Source: Ruminococcaceae bacterium BL-4 (GTDB taxonomy: Bacteria > Bacillota > Clostridia > Oscillospirales > Acutalibacteraceae). Taken from it: a stretch of 64,000 nt of DNA. Location: positions 682,001 through 746,000 of the forward strand of contig LR778134.1 of assembly GCA_902809935.1 (NCBI GenBank). The letters run 5' to 3'. The notes beneath the pieces are model-generated. The model made no database searches. It was not told where the DNA came from and saw only the letters and a program-made list of their open reading frames with translations. Below are positions 34,361 to 42,370 of this stretch, one piece after another. The translations under genes were made by a program, and so were the position numbers. The first letter of the stretch is position 1, and the number at the start of each line of letters is the position of its first letter.

Positions 34361-34822
34361 GCCAATTTCCTCGATTTTTTTATTTAGTTTCATACTTCCT
34401 TTGATTTTCTCTTGTTTTCAGCCTTTTACATGAGTATTCTATGCTTTCATTTTTAAAACGAACAGGGACAGTTTCTTTTATAAAAGGAACTGTCCCTGTT
34501 CAAAGTTCTCTGATTTTTTCAGCTCCAGACTTTTCGCCTTGGAGCATTGATCTAAATAAACAGCTGTATAGCCGCACTCTTTCAAAAGAAGTTTTTACTC
34601 ATTCTTTGAAAGATCCCTTTTAGGATAAAATGTTGGCCCAATTTCTTATCATTTGAAATTTTTCATCTTTAAAGCGAGCAAAACAAAAATCATGAATTCG
34701 TATTTTATGTGTATTTACTGTTTTAATTTGAAATTATGATTTACAAACAAAATAATATTTTAACATTTTTTATGACTTTTAAAGGATTTTGCGCTTTTAT
34801 TGGGAGATTTGCTCCGTACTTT
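34361..34822. other. Intergenic stretch between rplM and the feo operon
   Basis: AT-rich DNA holding one large palindrome (34460-34501). A 60-codon frame at 34441-34623 runs through the palindrome and has no ribosome binding site, so I do not call it. Nothing else is recognised. Confidence 0.6.
34460..34501. repeat. REP-like hairpin (GAACAGGGACAGTT ... AACTGTCCCTGTTC)
   Basis: Arms of 16 nt match with one mismatch around an AT-rich loop of about 10 nt. The GGGACAGTTCC-type palindrome resembles REP elements associated with REP-type (RAYT) transposases in Clostridia, as I recall. No transposase gene lies in the window. Confidence 0.65.
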
Positions 34823-35005
34823 TTACTTTTCAGTCGTTTTACGGTGGCATTCTCCGCTCATCGGGCAGTTGGCGCAACCACAGCCACAGGAGGATTTTCC
34901 TCTTTTGTGATCTTTGATCATCCTAAAAACAATTGCTGCTACAACCAGAACCAAAACCGTTAAAATTACGACGTTTGCCAGATTACTTATCAACCACTCA
35001 AACAT
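34823..35005 (-). CDS. FeoB-associated Cys-rich membrane protein
   Basis: The 60-residue protein MFEWLISNLANVVILTVLVL has one membrane helix, a short basic stretch (RMIKDHKRGKSS) and the Cys cluster CGCGCANCPMSGEC. This architecture is that of the FeoB-associated Cys-rich family, thought to help Fe2+ handling in Clostridia. The ATG at 35005 has AGGAGG upstream; longer frames extend into feoB. It is last in the feo operon, 28 nt after feoB. Confidence 0.9.
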   Translation of the reverse strand: MFEWLISNLANVVILTVLVLVVAAIVFRMIKDHKRGKSSCGCGCANCPMSGECHRKTTEK

Positions 35006-35033
35006 ATCAAATTCCTCCTGTCCTTTTTTGATT

Positions 35034-37454
35034 TTACGCGTGTACCCGTGCGTTGGGCTGCCGCAGTGTATTGGATTTCTCATAGGGACGAATTAACATA
35101 TAAAGGAAAAACGCCACAATCGCAAACGCTGCAACGGAACCGACTAAATTTCCCGATCCCGAAAAAAGCATTCCAAGCTGATAGATGCAAAGTGAAACTG
35201 CATAGGCAAATACACATTGATATCCAATTGCAAAAAAGGTCCATTTGGCACTATTCATTTCGCGTTTAATAGCACCCATCGCTGCAAAGCATGGGGCACA
35301 AAGAAGATTGAAGACTAAAAATGAATAGGCAGAAAGTGAAGTAAAGGTAGACTGCATATTGTTCCAAATTTGCCAGCCGTTTTCTGCAACTTCATCAAAT
35401 CCTCCAAACAAAACGCCCATAGTTCCGACCACATTTTCTTTCGCCATCAGTCCGGTCAATGTTGCAACGGTCGCCTGCCAGTTGCCCCAACCAAGCGGTG
35501 CAAAGATTACACAGATCACAGATCCAAACGCCGCAAGCATGCTGTCAGCTTCCTCAACCATTCCAAAAGAGCCATCGACCCAACCGAAATTCGAAGTGAA
35601 CCAAACTAGAATAGTTGCCAACAAGATCACGGTACCGGCCTTTCTAATAAAGGAAGAAGCACGTTCCCACATGGAATGGAGCAAATTAGAAACAGTCGGC
35701 CAGTGATATGCTGGCAGCTCCATAACAAATGGAGCCGGATCTCCGGAAAACATTTTTGTCTTTTTCAGCATAATTCCAGAAAGAACGATCGCAAAAATCC
35801 CGACAAAATATGCACTCGGTGCAACCCAAGGCGCTCCATTAAACAGTGCACCTGCAATCAAAGCAATAATCGGCAATTTTGCGCTACAGGGAATGAAGGT
35901 CGTCGTCATAATCGTCATTCTGCGGTCTCTTTCATTTTCGATCGTACGGGAAGCCATAATTCCCGGGACACCGCAGCCTGTACCAATCAGCATTGGAATA
36001 AATGATTTTCCAGAAAGGCCAAATCTGCGAAAAATACGGTCCATTACAAACGCAATTCTGGACATATATCCACAGGCTTCCAGAAAAGCAAGGAAGAAAA
36101 ACAAAACAAGCATCTGCGGAACAAATCCCAATACCGCTCCAACGCCAGCCACAATTCCATTCAGGATCAGTCCTTCCAGCCAATCCGCACAATTCACGCT
36201 GTCCAACCCGCTCTTGATCAACGAAGGAAGTCCCGGTACCCAAACTCCATAGTTGGCCGGATCCGGTTCTTCTTCATCCGCCACTGCCATATAAGTATCA
36301 TAATTTACCGGAATTTCCTGATCAATACTTCCGTCATCCTCATTGCGAAGATATGCGGTCGTTGTCAAGTCAATTGCTTCTTGCGGATCCTCACCATTAT
36401 CTTCCGCAGCAGCTTCAAAAGCTTCTTTTATAGCATCCGGTTCCTGATAAGCCTCTTTTGCTTCTTCATAAGACGAAGTTCCCATTCCAAACAGATGCCA
36501 ACCGTCTCCAAAGACACCGTTATTTACCCAATCATTTGCCCAGCCACCAATCGTTGTAATAGAGACAAAATAAACAAGAAACATTACGACTGCAAAAATC
36601 GGTAAAGCCGCAAAACGATTCGTAACAACTTTATCAATTTTATCGGAAATTGAAAGCTTTCCTGCGCTCTTCTTATGATAGCAGCCTTTTAAAATCGATG
36701 CGATATACAAATAGCGTTCGTTCGTGATAATACTTTCAGCATCGTCATCACATTCTTTTTCTGCAGCCTTAATATCCTGTTCGATATGATCCAGAACTTC
36801 TTTTCCTAATTTTAGCTGTGCAAGCACTTTATCATCGCGTTCAAAAATCTTAATTGCATACCATCTCTGTTGTTCTGCCGCAACACTATTTAAAGCAGCC
36901 TCTTCAATATGAGCCAGCGCATGTTCCACCGCTCCGGAAAAAGTATGCATCGGAATCGTCTTTGAATTCTTTGCCGCATAAATTGCTGCTTCTGCGGCTT
37001 CCATGATTCCGGTTCCCTTTAAAGCGGAGATCTCAACGATTTTACAGCCGAGCTCTTTCGAAAGTTCCTTCAGATTGATTTTGTCCCCGCTCTTTTTTAC
37101 CAGGTCTGTCATATTAATAGCAACCACAACCGGAAGTCCTAATTCAACAAGCTGCGTAGTCAGATAAAGGTTCCGTTCCAAATTGGTCCCATCAATAATA
37201 TTTAAAATTGCATTCGGCCTTTCTCCTACCAAATAGTTACGCGCAACCACTTCTTCCAACGTATAAGGAGAAAGCGAATAAATTCCCGGCAGATCAGTAA
37301 TGATCACATCTTCATGCTTTTTTAATTTTCCTTCTTTTTTTTCAACCGTTACTCCCGGCCAGTTGCCGACGAACTGATTAGAACCGGTCAACCCATTGAA
37401 CAATGTTGTTTTGCCACAGTTCGGGTTTCCCGCTAAGGCAATTCTCAATGTCAT
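35034..37454 (-). CDS. feoB: Ferrous iron transporter FeoB with large acidic extracytoplasmic insertion
   Basis: The 806-residue protein has an N-terminal G-protein domain (LAGNPNCGKTTLFNGLTGSN; WPGVTVEKKEGK; DLPGIYSLSPY; NMTD) and then a membrane domain with LIGTGCGVPGIMASRTI, ENERDRRMTIMTTTFIPCSA and LLCAPCFAAMGAIKREM (two gates). Between the first and second membrane helices (residues about 305-405, DNA about 36235-36540) sits an extra acidic loop of about 100 residues rich in Glu/Asp. The ATG at 37454 is chosen because upstream ATGs lie in the operator. GAGAGGAA is the likely ribosome binding site. Confidence 0.94.
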   Translation of the reverse strand: MTLRIALAGNPNCGKTTLFNGLTGSNQFVGNWPGVTVEKKEGKLKKHEDVIITDLPGIYSLSPYTLEEVVARNYLVGERPNAILNIIDGTNLERNLYLTTQLVELGLPVVVAINMTDLVKKSGDKINLKELSKELGCKIVEISALKGTGIMEAAEAAIYAAKNSKTIPMHTFSGAVEHALAHIEEAALNSVAAEQQRWYAIKIFERDDKVLAQLKLGKEVLDHIEQDIKAAEKECDDDAESIITNERYLYIASILKGCYHKKSAGKLSISDKIDKVVTNRFAALPIFAVVMFLVYFVSITTIGGWANDWVNNGVFGDGWHLFGMGTSSYEEAKEAYQEPDAIKEAFEAAAEDNGEDPQEAIDLTTTAYLRNEDDGSIDQEIPVNYDTYMAVADEEEPDPANYGVWVPGLPSLIKSGLDSVNCADWLEGLILNGIVAGVGAVLGFVPQMLVLFFFLAFLEACGYMSRIAFVMDRIFRRFGLSGKSFIPMLIGTGCGVPGIMASRTIENERDRRMTIMTTTFIPCSAKLPIIALIAGALFNGAPWVAPSAYFVGIFAIVLSGIMLKKTKMFSGDPAPFVMELPAYHWPTVSNLLHSMWERASSFIRKAGTVILLATILVWFTSNFGWVDGSFGMVEEADSMLAAFGSVICVIFAPLGWGNWQATVATLTGLMAKENVVGTMGVLFGGFDEVAENGWQIWNNMQSTFTSLSAYSFLVFNLLCAPCFAAMGAIKREMNSAKWTFFAIGYQCVFAYAVSLCIYQLGMLFSGSGNLVGSVAAFAIVAFFLYMLIRPYEKSNTLRQPNARVHA

Positions 37455-37474
37455 GTCCACATTCCTCTCTTTCA

Positions 37475-37494
37475 TAATTAGCATATGCTAATTA
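37475..37494. promoter_or_regulatory. Perfect 20-bp palindromic operator just upstream of feoB
   Basis: TAATTAGCATATGCTAATTA is a perfect palindrome between feoA and feoB. Its TTAGCAnnTGCTAA core also occurs twice in the operator upstream of the first feoA. The match suggests one iron- or metal-responsive repressor binding at both places. Confidence 0.7.
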
Positions 37495-37539
37495 ACTGTT
37501 CCAAAAAAATAGGGGAGATCCCCTTTCTGATGACTTTAT

Positions 37540-37761
37540 TTATTCGACTTCGATGATTCCGATATCTGCTTTTCGAAGAGAAAGTTCATAATTTCGCACA
37601 GTAACTTCGATCGGGTCTCCGAGCGGCGCAACTTTGCGGATATGAATCTGCTGCCCTTTGGTAATCCCCATATCCATAATCCGGCGCTTAATCGCACCCT
37701 CTCCATGAAGTTTTACTACCGTAACGGTATCCCCGACCTTCGCTTCTCTCAATGTTTTCAT
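37540..37761 (-). CDS. feoA: FeoA domain protein (second copy)
   Basis: The 73-residue SH3-like protein starts MKTLREAKVGDTVTVVKLHG, with GAIKRRIMDMGITKGQQIHI, APLGDPIEVTVRNYELSLRK and ADIGIIEVE, the standard FeoA pattern. FeoA supports Fe2+ transport by FeoB, though its exact role is unsettled. The ATG follows AAAGGAG. It lies between the first feoA-like gene and feoB. Confidence 0.93.
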   Translation of the reverse strand: MKTLREAKVGDTVTVVKLHGEGAIKRRIMDMGITKGQQIHIRKVAPLGDPIEVTVRNYELSLRKADIGIIEVE

Positions 37762-37812
37762 TTTTGCTGCTCCTTTCTTTTATTAAATAGGCTCGAAATA
37801 GACGAGTACTTT

Positions 37813-38028
37813 TTAAACCATGACCTTCTGTGCCATCTCCTGACTGATTGCAATTCTTGCTTCTTTCACATTGACAATCACATTCCCGCCCATCGTCGTG
37901 ATGACTGTTACGTTTCCTCCGACCACAAATCCCAAATTTTCCAAATGCTTTTTGACCTCTGGTTTTCCTCCGATTCGTTTGATTATGTTCTGTTCTCCAA
38001 TGTTCGCAAGCGTTAATGGCATCTTCAC
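37813..38028 (-). CDS. feoA: FeoA domain protein (first copy)
   Basis: The 71-residue FeoA-type protein MPLTLANIGEQNIIKRIGG (after the initial MK) has HLENLGFVVGGNVTVITTMG and GNVIVNVKEARIAISQEMAQ. It is diverged from the second copy, which keeps the more standard GDPIEV motif. Tandem feoA genes ahead of feoB occur in several Clostridia. AAGGAAG lies upstream. The gene is first in the operon and directly follows the large palindromic operator. Confidence 0.92.
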   Translation of the reverse strand: MKMPLTLANIGEQNIIKRIGGKPEVKKHLENLGFVVGGNVTVITTMGGNVIVNVKEARIAISQEMAQKVMV

Positions 38029-38044
38029 CGCTTCCTTTCTGCCA

Positions 38045-38103
38045 TTTTAAATTAGCATGTGCTAACTAAGCATTATGTTAGCACATGCTAATTTAAAAGT
38101 CAA
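38045..38103 (-). promoter_or_regulatory. feo promoter embedded in a 22-bp perfect inverted repeat
   Basis: The arms at 38045-38066 and 38077-38098 are exact reverse complements (22 nt each, 10-nt spacer). Each arm contains a TTAGCAtgTGCTAA-type site. On the minus strand a promoter overlaps them: TTGACT (38098-38103), 17-nt spacer, TAACAT (38075-38080). A repressor bound at either arm would cover the -35/-10 region. The regulator is not in the window. Confidence 0.75.
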
Positions 38104-38530
38104 TGGGATTTTTTAAAAATTAAGTTTTGCTTTTACACTTTTGAAACTATGCCATGTTGAGTTGGTGTAATCTCATATAATGTTGGGCGATTTTATAATA
38201 TTTTTTGAAATTCCATTTAATGGCACTGTATTGTAATCATTAAATAAAGTAGTATACTAAAATATGGAATTTTAAAGGGTGAATCTTGGCTTATAAAAAA
38301 TTAAAATGCAAATTATAAATTTATCTCGATTAAACGCTTTCTAAAAGATTGATTCGTTTTATAAGTTGAATTATAATGTAACAAGCAATTATTTTTTCAT
38401 AAAAATCTCCTGTCAAAAATTAAGAATTTGTGTTTTGTGCTAATAAAGTTGAAAGGCTAAGATTTCTATTTAGGGAGAATTTTTTTCTGCTTTTACACGA
38501 ATGGCAGAATCAAAAAATGGGAGAAAAATA
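38104..38530. other. AT-rich intergenic region between feo and the EAL gene
   Basis: There are no ORFs with a ribosome binding site. The DNA is very AT-rich, with promoter-like elements reading rightward, for example a TATACT near 38250 and GTGCTAATAAA near 38435. It probably holds the promoter of the REC-GGDEF-EAL gene. Confidence 0.5.
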
Positions 38531-40240
38531 ATGAAATCAAAATTCAAAATTCTGATTGTAGATAATCAAAAAATTAACCGCAAAATTTTAAGCAGGCTTC
38601 TTTGTGATTTTTACGAAATTATAGAAGCAGATAATGGGAGATCCGCTCTTGCTACTCTACGTTCACAAAAGGGAACAATCTCAGCCGTTCTTTTAGACCC
38701 AATTATGCCAATTATGAATGGTTATGATGTCTTAAAAGAAATGTCAAAAAATCCAGAAATGGCCGCGATTCCGGTCATTGTGATTTCTCAGGACAACAAA
38801 GAGGATAGTGAAATAAAAGCACTGCAAATGGGCGCAAGAGATTTTATTTCCACCCCTTATAATCCAAAGATCCTGCGCCGCCGACTTTCCAATTTGATTG
38901 AATTATATGAATCCAATCTTTGTATTGGGCATATCGAGCGCGATACGCTCACCGGTATTTATACCAAAGACGCTTTTTATCGTCATGCGACAGAAATTTT
39001 AGGTTCCAACCCAGCAACACCTTTTACACTTGTTGCTACCGACATTGAACATTTCAAATTGGTAAATGATAGCTTTGGTTCTGTTACAGGCGATGAGCTT
39101 TTACAATATATTGCAAAAATTTTACAGCATGATTCCCGCCAGCTTCACGGAATCTGTGCACGCCACAGTGAAGATCACTTTATGATTTTGGTCCCGAAAT
39201 ACGCAGATGACGAAAATATGCGTTCATTTATCGACGCGACTCAAAAAGAATTAAGGCAATTCCCCCTGAATATGAAAATTTCTCTGAAATTCGGGGTGTA
39301 CTTAATAAAAAATCTACAAACTCCTGTTCCGATCATGTGTGATCGTGCTATCTTGGCGGCAGAAAGTGTAAAGGGCCATTATGAAAAATCCTACGCTTAC
39401 TATGATGACTCTATTCGCCAGCGCCTTCTCCGAGAACAGCAGATTATAGATGAAATGAAATCATCCTTGGAAAAGAATCGATTTCAAGTCTTTTTGCAGC
39501 CAAAATACGATCTGACCAATGAAAAAATTGCTGGTGCAGAAGCTCTTGTACGCTGGACCCACCCAAAACTGGGCGCTCTCAGTCCCAGCGAATTCATTCC
39601 GCTTTTTGAGCATACCGGATTTATTACAGAACTAGACGAATATGTCTGGAACCACACCTGTGAAATTTTGCAAAACTGGAATCAAAAAGGTTTACCGCAT
39701 ATTCAGGTTTCCGTAAATGTTTCCCGAAAAGACATTTATCAAGAAAACCTTCCGAAAATCATCTGGAATATTGTTAAACAACATGCACTTGAACCAAGCC
39801 AGCTTCATCTTGAAATCACAGAAACTGCCTATACAGAAAATGCTGAACAATTAATAAGCGTTGTCAACGAACTCAAAAGAATCGGGTTTTTAATTGAAAT
39901 GGACGATTTCGGAACTGGATATTCTTCTTTAAATATGCTTTCTGAACTTCCGATTGATATTTTAAAACTCGATATGCGCTTTATGAACTCCATTAAAAAA
40001 GGAACATTGCAAAAAAACAAACATAATATTTTGGAATTTATTATCAGTCTTGCAAAATGGATCAATTTGCAGGTTGTTGCAGAGGGGGTCGAAAACAAAG
40101 AGCAGGCCGATTTTTTATGTAAACTTGGATGCAACTACGCGCAGGGATATTATTATGCAAAACCTATGCCGGTCAATGAATTTACCCAACTTCTAAATGA
40201 TTCAGATATAGAAATTCCATTGATTCCTTCCAGTTACTGA
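38531..40240 (+). CDS. REC - degenerate GGDEF - EAL protein (likely c-di-GMP phosphodiesterase)
   Basis: The 569-residue protein has three domains. The REC domain (about 1-120) keeps the phospho-acceptor Asp (AVLLDPIMPIMNGYDVL, about D55), but the conserved Lys is Thr (FISTPYNP) and the acidic pocket reads VDNQ. The GGDEF domain (about 130-300) has SEDHF in place of GGDEF near 212, so cyclase activity is unlikely. The EAL domain (about 310-555) is intact: AGAEALVRW, VSVNVSRKD, LEITET, EMDDFGTGYSSL, LKLD, VAEGVE and QGYYYAKP. The ATG at 38531 has GGGAGA upstream; an ATG at 38501 lacks a site. Confidence 0.9.
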   Translation: MKSKFKILIVDNQKINRKILSRLLCDFYEIIEADNGRSALATLRSQKGTISAVLLDPIMPIMNGYDVLKEMSKNPEMAAIPVIVISQDNKEDSEIKALQMGARDFISTPYNPKILRRRLSNLIELYESNLCIGHIERDTLTGIYTKDAFYRHATEILGSNPATPFTLVATDIEHFKLVNDSFGSVTGDELLQYIAKILQHDSRQLHGICARHSEDHFMILVPKYADDENMRSFIDATQKELRQFPLNMKISLKFGVYLIKNLQTPVPIMCDRAILAAESVKGHYEKSYAYYDDSIRQRLLREQQIIDEMKSSLEKNRFQVFLQPKYDLTNEKIAGAEALVRWTHPKLGALSPSEFIPLFEHTGFITELDEYVWNHTCEILQNWNQKGLPHIQVSVNVSRKDIYQENLPKIIWNIVKQHALEPSQLHLEITETAYTENAEQLISVVNELKRIGFLIEMDDFGTGYSSLNMLSELPIDILKLDMRFMNSIKKGTLQKNKHNILEFIISLAKWINLQVVAEGVENKEQADFLCKLGCNYAQGYYYAKPMPVNEFTQLLNDSDIEIPLIPSSY

Positions 40241-40315
40241 TGAATCTTTTAAAGGATCATATGGTTGACTTTCTATTACTTTGTAGAATAAAAAAATGAT
40301 AATCTAATTTGTATC

Positions 40316-40366
40316 TTGACATCATAGGAAGAAAGGTCTAATCTAAATAAGCGAATGCTTAATTAG
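40316..40366 (+). promoter_or_regulatory. Promoter and palindromic operator of the ArsR-MATE operon
   Basis: TTGACA (40316-40321), a 17-nt spacer and TAATCT (40339-40344) are followed directly by the inverted repeat CTAAATAAGC-GAAT-GCTTAATTAG (40343-40366), which spans the expected transcription start. This fits repression by the ArsR protein encoded next. Confidence 0.65.
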
Positions 40367-40379
40367 AAGGGAATTCCTC

Positions 40380-40727
40380 ATGAATACGGAAATTCTTCAT
40401 ATTATCACGGAACCAACAAAGATTCAGATTCTTGAGTTACTGATGCAACACAATTACTGTGTGCGTGCACTTTCAAAAAAGATTGGTATCAGCGAACCAG
40501 CGATCTCTCAACAGCTCAATATTCTTAAAAAAAACGGTATTATCAGCGGAAAAAAGATGGGTTATCAAATACATTACCAGATCAATATGGAACTCATCAA
40601 AAATGCAATTAATGAACTTCTTTCCTGTCTTGTTAATCAGGAAACTCTCCCTGATGTAGGAGCAGACTGTAGCTGCGAATTTGCTTCAGAATGTACCCGC
40701 TATAACAATGACCGGAGAAAAAAGTAA
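40380..40727 (+). CDS. ArsR-family winged-helix repressor with Cys-rich C-terminal tail
   Basis: The 115-residue protein shows the ArsR winged helix: MNTEILHIITEPTKIQILEL, CVRALSKKIGISEPAISQQL, NILKKNGIISGKKMGYQIHY. The C-terminus carries CSCEFASEC (about 98-106), a likely metal or thiol sensor; the canonical alpha-3 ELCVCD motif is replaced by YCVRAL with a single Cys. It probably represses its own operon through the palindrome upstream. The next gene, a MATE exporter, begins at the very next base after the stop, so they are co-translated. Confidence 0.88.
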   Translation: MNTEILHIITEPTKIQILELLMQHNYCVRALSKKIGISEPAISQQLNILKKNGIISGKKMGYQIHYQINMELIKNAINELLSCLVNQETLPDVGADCSCEFASECTRYNNDRRKK

Positions 40728-42074
40728 ATGGAAAATGATTATTTGATCACTAGAAAGCCAATTAAAGCTCTTATTTCGTTTTCACTCCCCATGATTATCG
40801 GCAACCTGTTTCAGCAATTTTATACAATGGCAGACTCTGCTATTGTTGGAAGGTTCGTCGGGGAACAGGCACTCGCCGCTGTAGGTGCCTCTTATGCACT
40901 GACAAATATTTTTATTTGTATTGCCATCGGAGGAGGAATTGGTTCCTCTGTCATCATAAGCAAATACTTCGGCGGAAAAGACTACCAAAATATGAAAACT
41001 GCCATCAATACGGCTATGCTTTCTTTTTTACTGATCAGTGTTCTCTTGGCCGGAGTTGGCTTGATTTTTAACAAAAAGATCATGATTCTTTTGAATACGC
41101 CAAATGACACACTTGATATGGCTGTTGTTTACCTCAATATTTACTTTTTGGGTCTGCCTTTCCTATTTATGTATAATGTGATTTCCTCCATGTTTAACGC
41201 CTGTGGAAAATCCAAGATACCACTTTACTTTTTAATTTTTTCTTCCATACTCAATGTATTTCTGGATTTATTTATGGTTTCCACTCTACAAATGGGTGTA
41301 GCAGGCGCAGCATGGGCAACTCTTATTTCACAGGGAATCGCAGCGATTTTCTCATTTATCGTGTTATTAAGGTATTTACAGCAGTTTTCATCCAAGGACA
41401 GCAAGGCTTTTTCAAAAATTGAGTTTACCAGTATGATTAAGATTGCGATTCCGTCGATTCTTCAACAGTCTATCGTTTCTATTGGTATGATGCTTGTTCA
41501 ATCCGTAATCAATAGTTTTGGATCTGGCGCTCTCGCAGGATTCTCAGCAGCCATGCGTATTGAATCTATCTGTGTTGTACCGATGGCTGCTATTGGAAAT
41601 GCAGTTTCTTCCTTTACCGCACAAAACATCGGTGCAGATCAAAAAGAAAGAGTCATCGAAGGATTTCACGCAGCAAATAAGATGGTTATTTTTTGCGGTG
41701 TTATTCTTTGTTTGACTCTTGAATTTTTCAACCTATGGATTATTGAATTTTTTCTGGGCACAAATGGCACAGAGGCAGCATTAAGCACAGGTCGGGATTA
41801 TCTCTCCTTTATGGGATGGTTTTATTTCATGATCGGATTCAAAATGGTGGTAGACGGACTTTTAAGAGGCGCTGGTGATATGAAAATGTTTACTGTTGCA
41901 AATCTTGTTAATCTTTTTATTCGGGTTGCAGTTTCTATTTTGTTGGCTCCACATTTTGGTATCAGCATGGTCTGGGTATCCGTACCGATCGGTTGGTTTA
42001 TGAACTGGTTGATTTCGTTTGGCCAATATCGAACAGGGCATTGGAAAGCTTTAACCTTAACAGCTAAAACTTGA
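40728..42074 (+). CDS. MATE family efflux transporter
   Basis: The 448-residue protein has 12 predicted membrane helices in two six-helix halves, with MATE motifs such as LPMIIGNLFQQFYTMADSAI, VGRFVGEQALAAVGASYALT and GFSAAMRIESICVVPMAAIG. MATE proteins export drugs, cations or metabolites using Na+ or H+. Its pairing with a Cys-tailed ArsR suggests induction by a metal, metalloid or thiol-reactive compound, but the substrate cannot be read. It ends before a strong bidirectional terminator. Confidence 0.93.
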   Translation: MENDYLITRKPIKALISFSLPMIIGNLFQQFYTMADSAIVGRFVGEQALAAVGASYALTNIFICIAIGGGIGSSVIISKYFGGKDYQNMKTAINTAMLSFLLISVLLAGVGLIFNKKIMILLNTPNDTLDMAVVYLNIYFLGLPFLFMYNVISSMFNACGKSKIPLYFLIFSSILNVFLDLFMVSTLQMGVAGAAWATLISQGIAAIFSFIVLLRYLQQFSSKDSKAFSKIEFTSMIKIAIPSILQQSIVSIGMMLVQSVINSFGSGALAGFSAAMRIESICVVPMAAIGNAVSSFTAQNIGADQKERVIEGFHAANKMVIFCGVILCLTLEFFNLWIIEFFLGTNGTEAALSTGRDYLSFMGWFYFMIGFKMVVDGLLRGAGDMKMFTVANLVNLFIRVAVSILLAPHFGISMVWVSVPIGWFMNWLISFGQYRTGHWKALTLTAKT

Positions 42075-42134
42075 CCAGCACAGAAAATTTACTCGCTCTC
42101 TACTTTAACAATATATATTATGAAATAGCGAAGC

Positions 42135-42187
42135 AAAAAAGATTGCTGCAAGAACGTAACTATACGTTTCTTACAGCAATCTTTTTT
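42135..42187. terminator. Bidirectional terminator between the MATE gene and tRNA-Arg
   Basis: AAAAAAGATTGCTG and CAGCAATCTTTTTTT enclose an inner AAGAACGTA/TACGTTTCTT stem. It serves the plus-strand MATE gene and the minus-strand tRNA. Confidence 0.85.
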
Positions 42188-42264
42188 TGGCGTCCCCACG
42201 CGGATTTGAACCGCGGGCCTTTCGCTTAGGAGGCGAACGCTCTATCCAGCTGAGCTATGGAGAC
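42188..42264 (-). tRNA. tRNA-Arg (anticodon CCT)
   Basis: The minus strand folds as a tRNA: acceptor GTCTCCA/TGGGGAC, D-arm GCTC...GAGC, anticodon arm TTCGC-CTCCTAA-GCGAA with anticodon CCT, T-arm CGCGG-TTCAAAT-CCGCG, discriminator G, and an encoded CCA end. It decodes AGG. Confidence 0.96.
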
Positions 42265-42340
42265 AACTATAATTTTAAGGAAAAAACAATTTGAACAAGC
42301 TGCCAATTTTCGTTATAAAGGTTTCTTCCTTTGAGTATTT

Positions 42341-42370
42341 ATTATACGGCTCAAATTTGTTTTTTGTCAA
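42341..42370 (-). promoter_or_regulatory. tRNA-Arg promoter
   Basis: On the minus strand TTGACA (42365-42370) and TATAAT (42341-42346) with an 18-nt spacer, overlapping the 3' end of the neighbouring membrane-protein gene. Confidence 0.7.

Noticed and set aside
34441-34623. 60-codon frame across the REP-like hairpin
   Set aside because: It contains the palindrome in its coding part and has no ribosome binding site.
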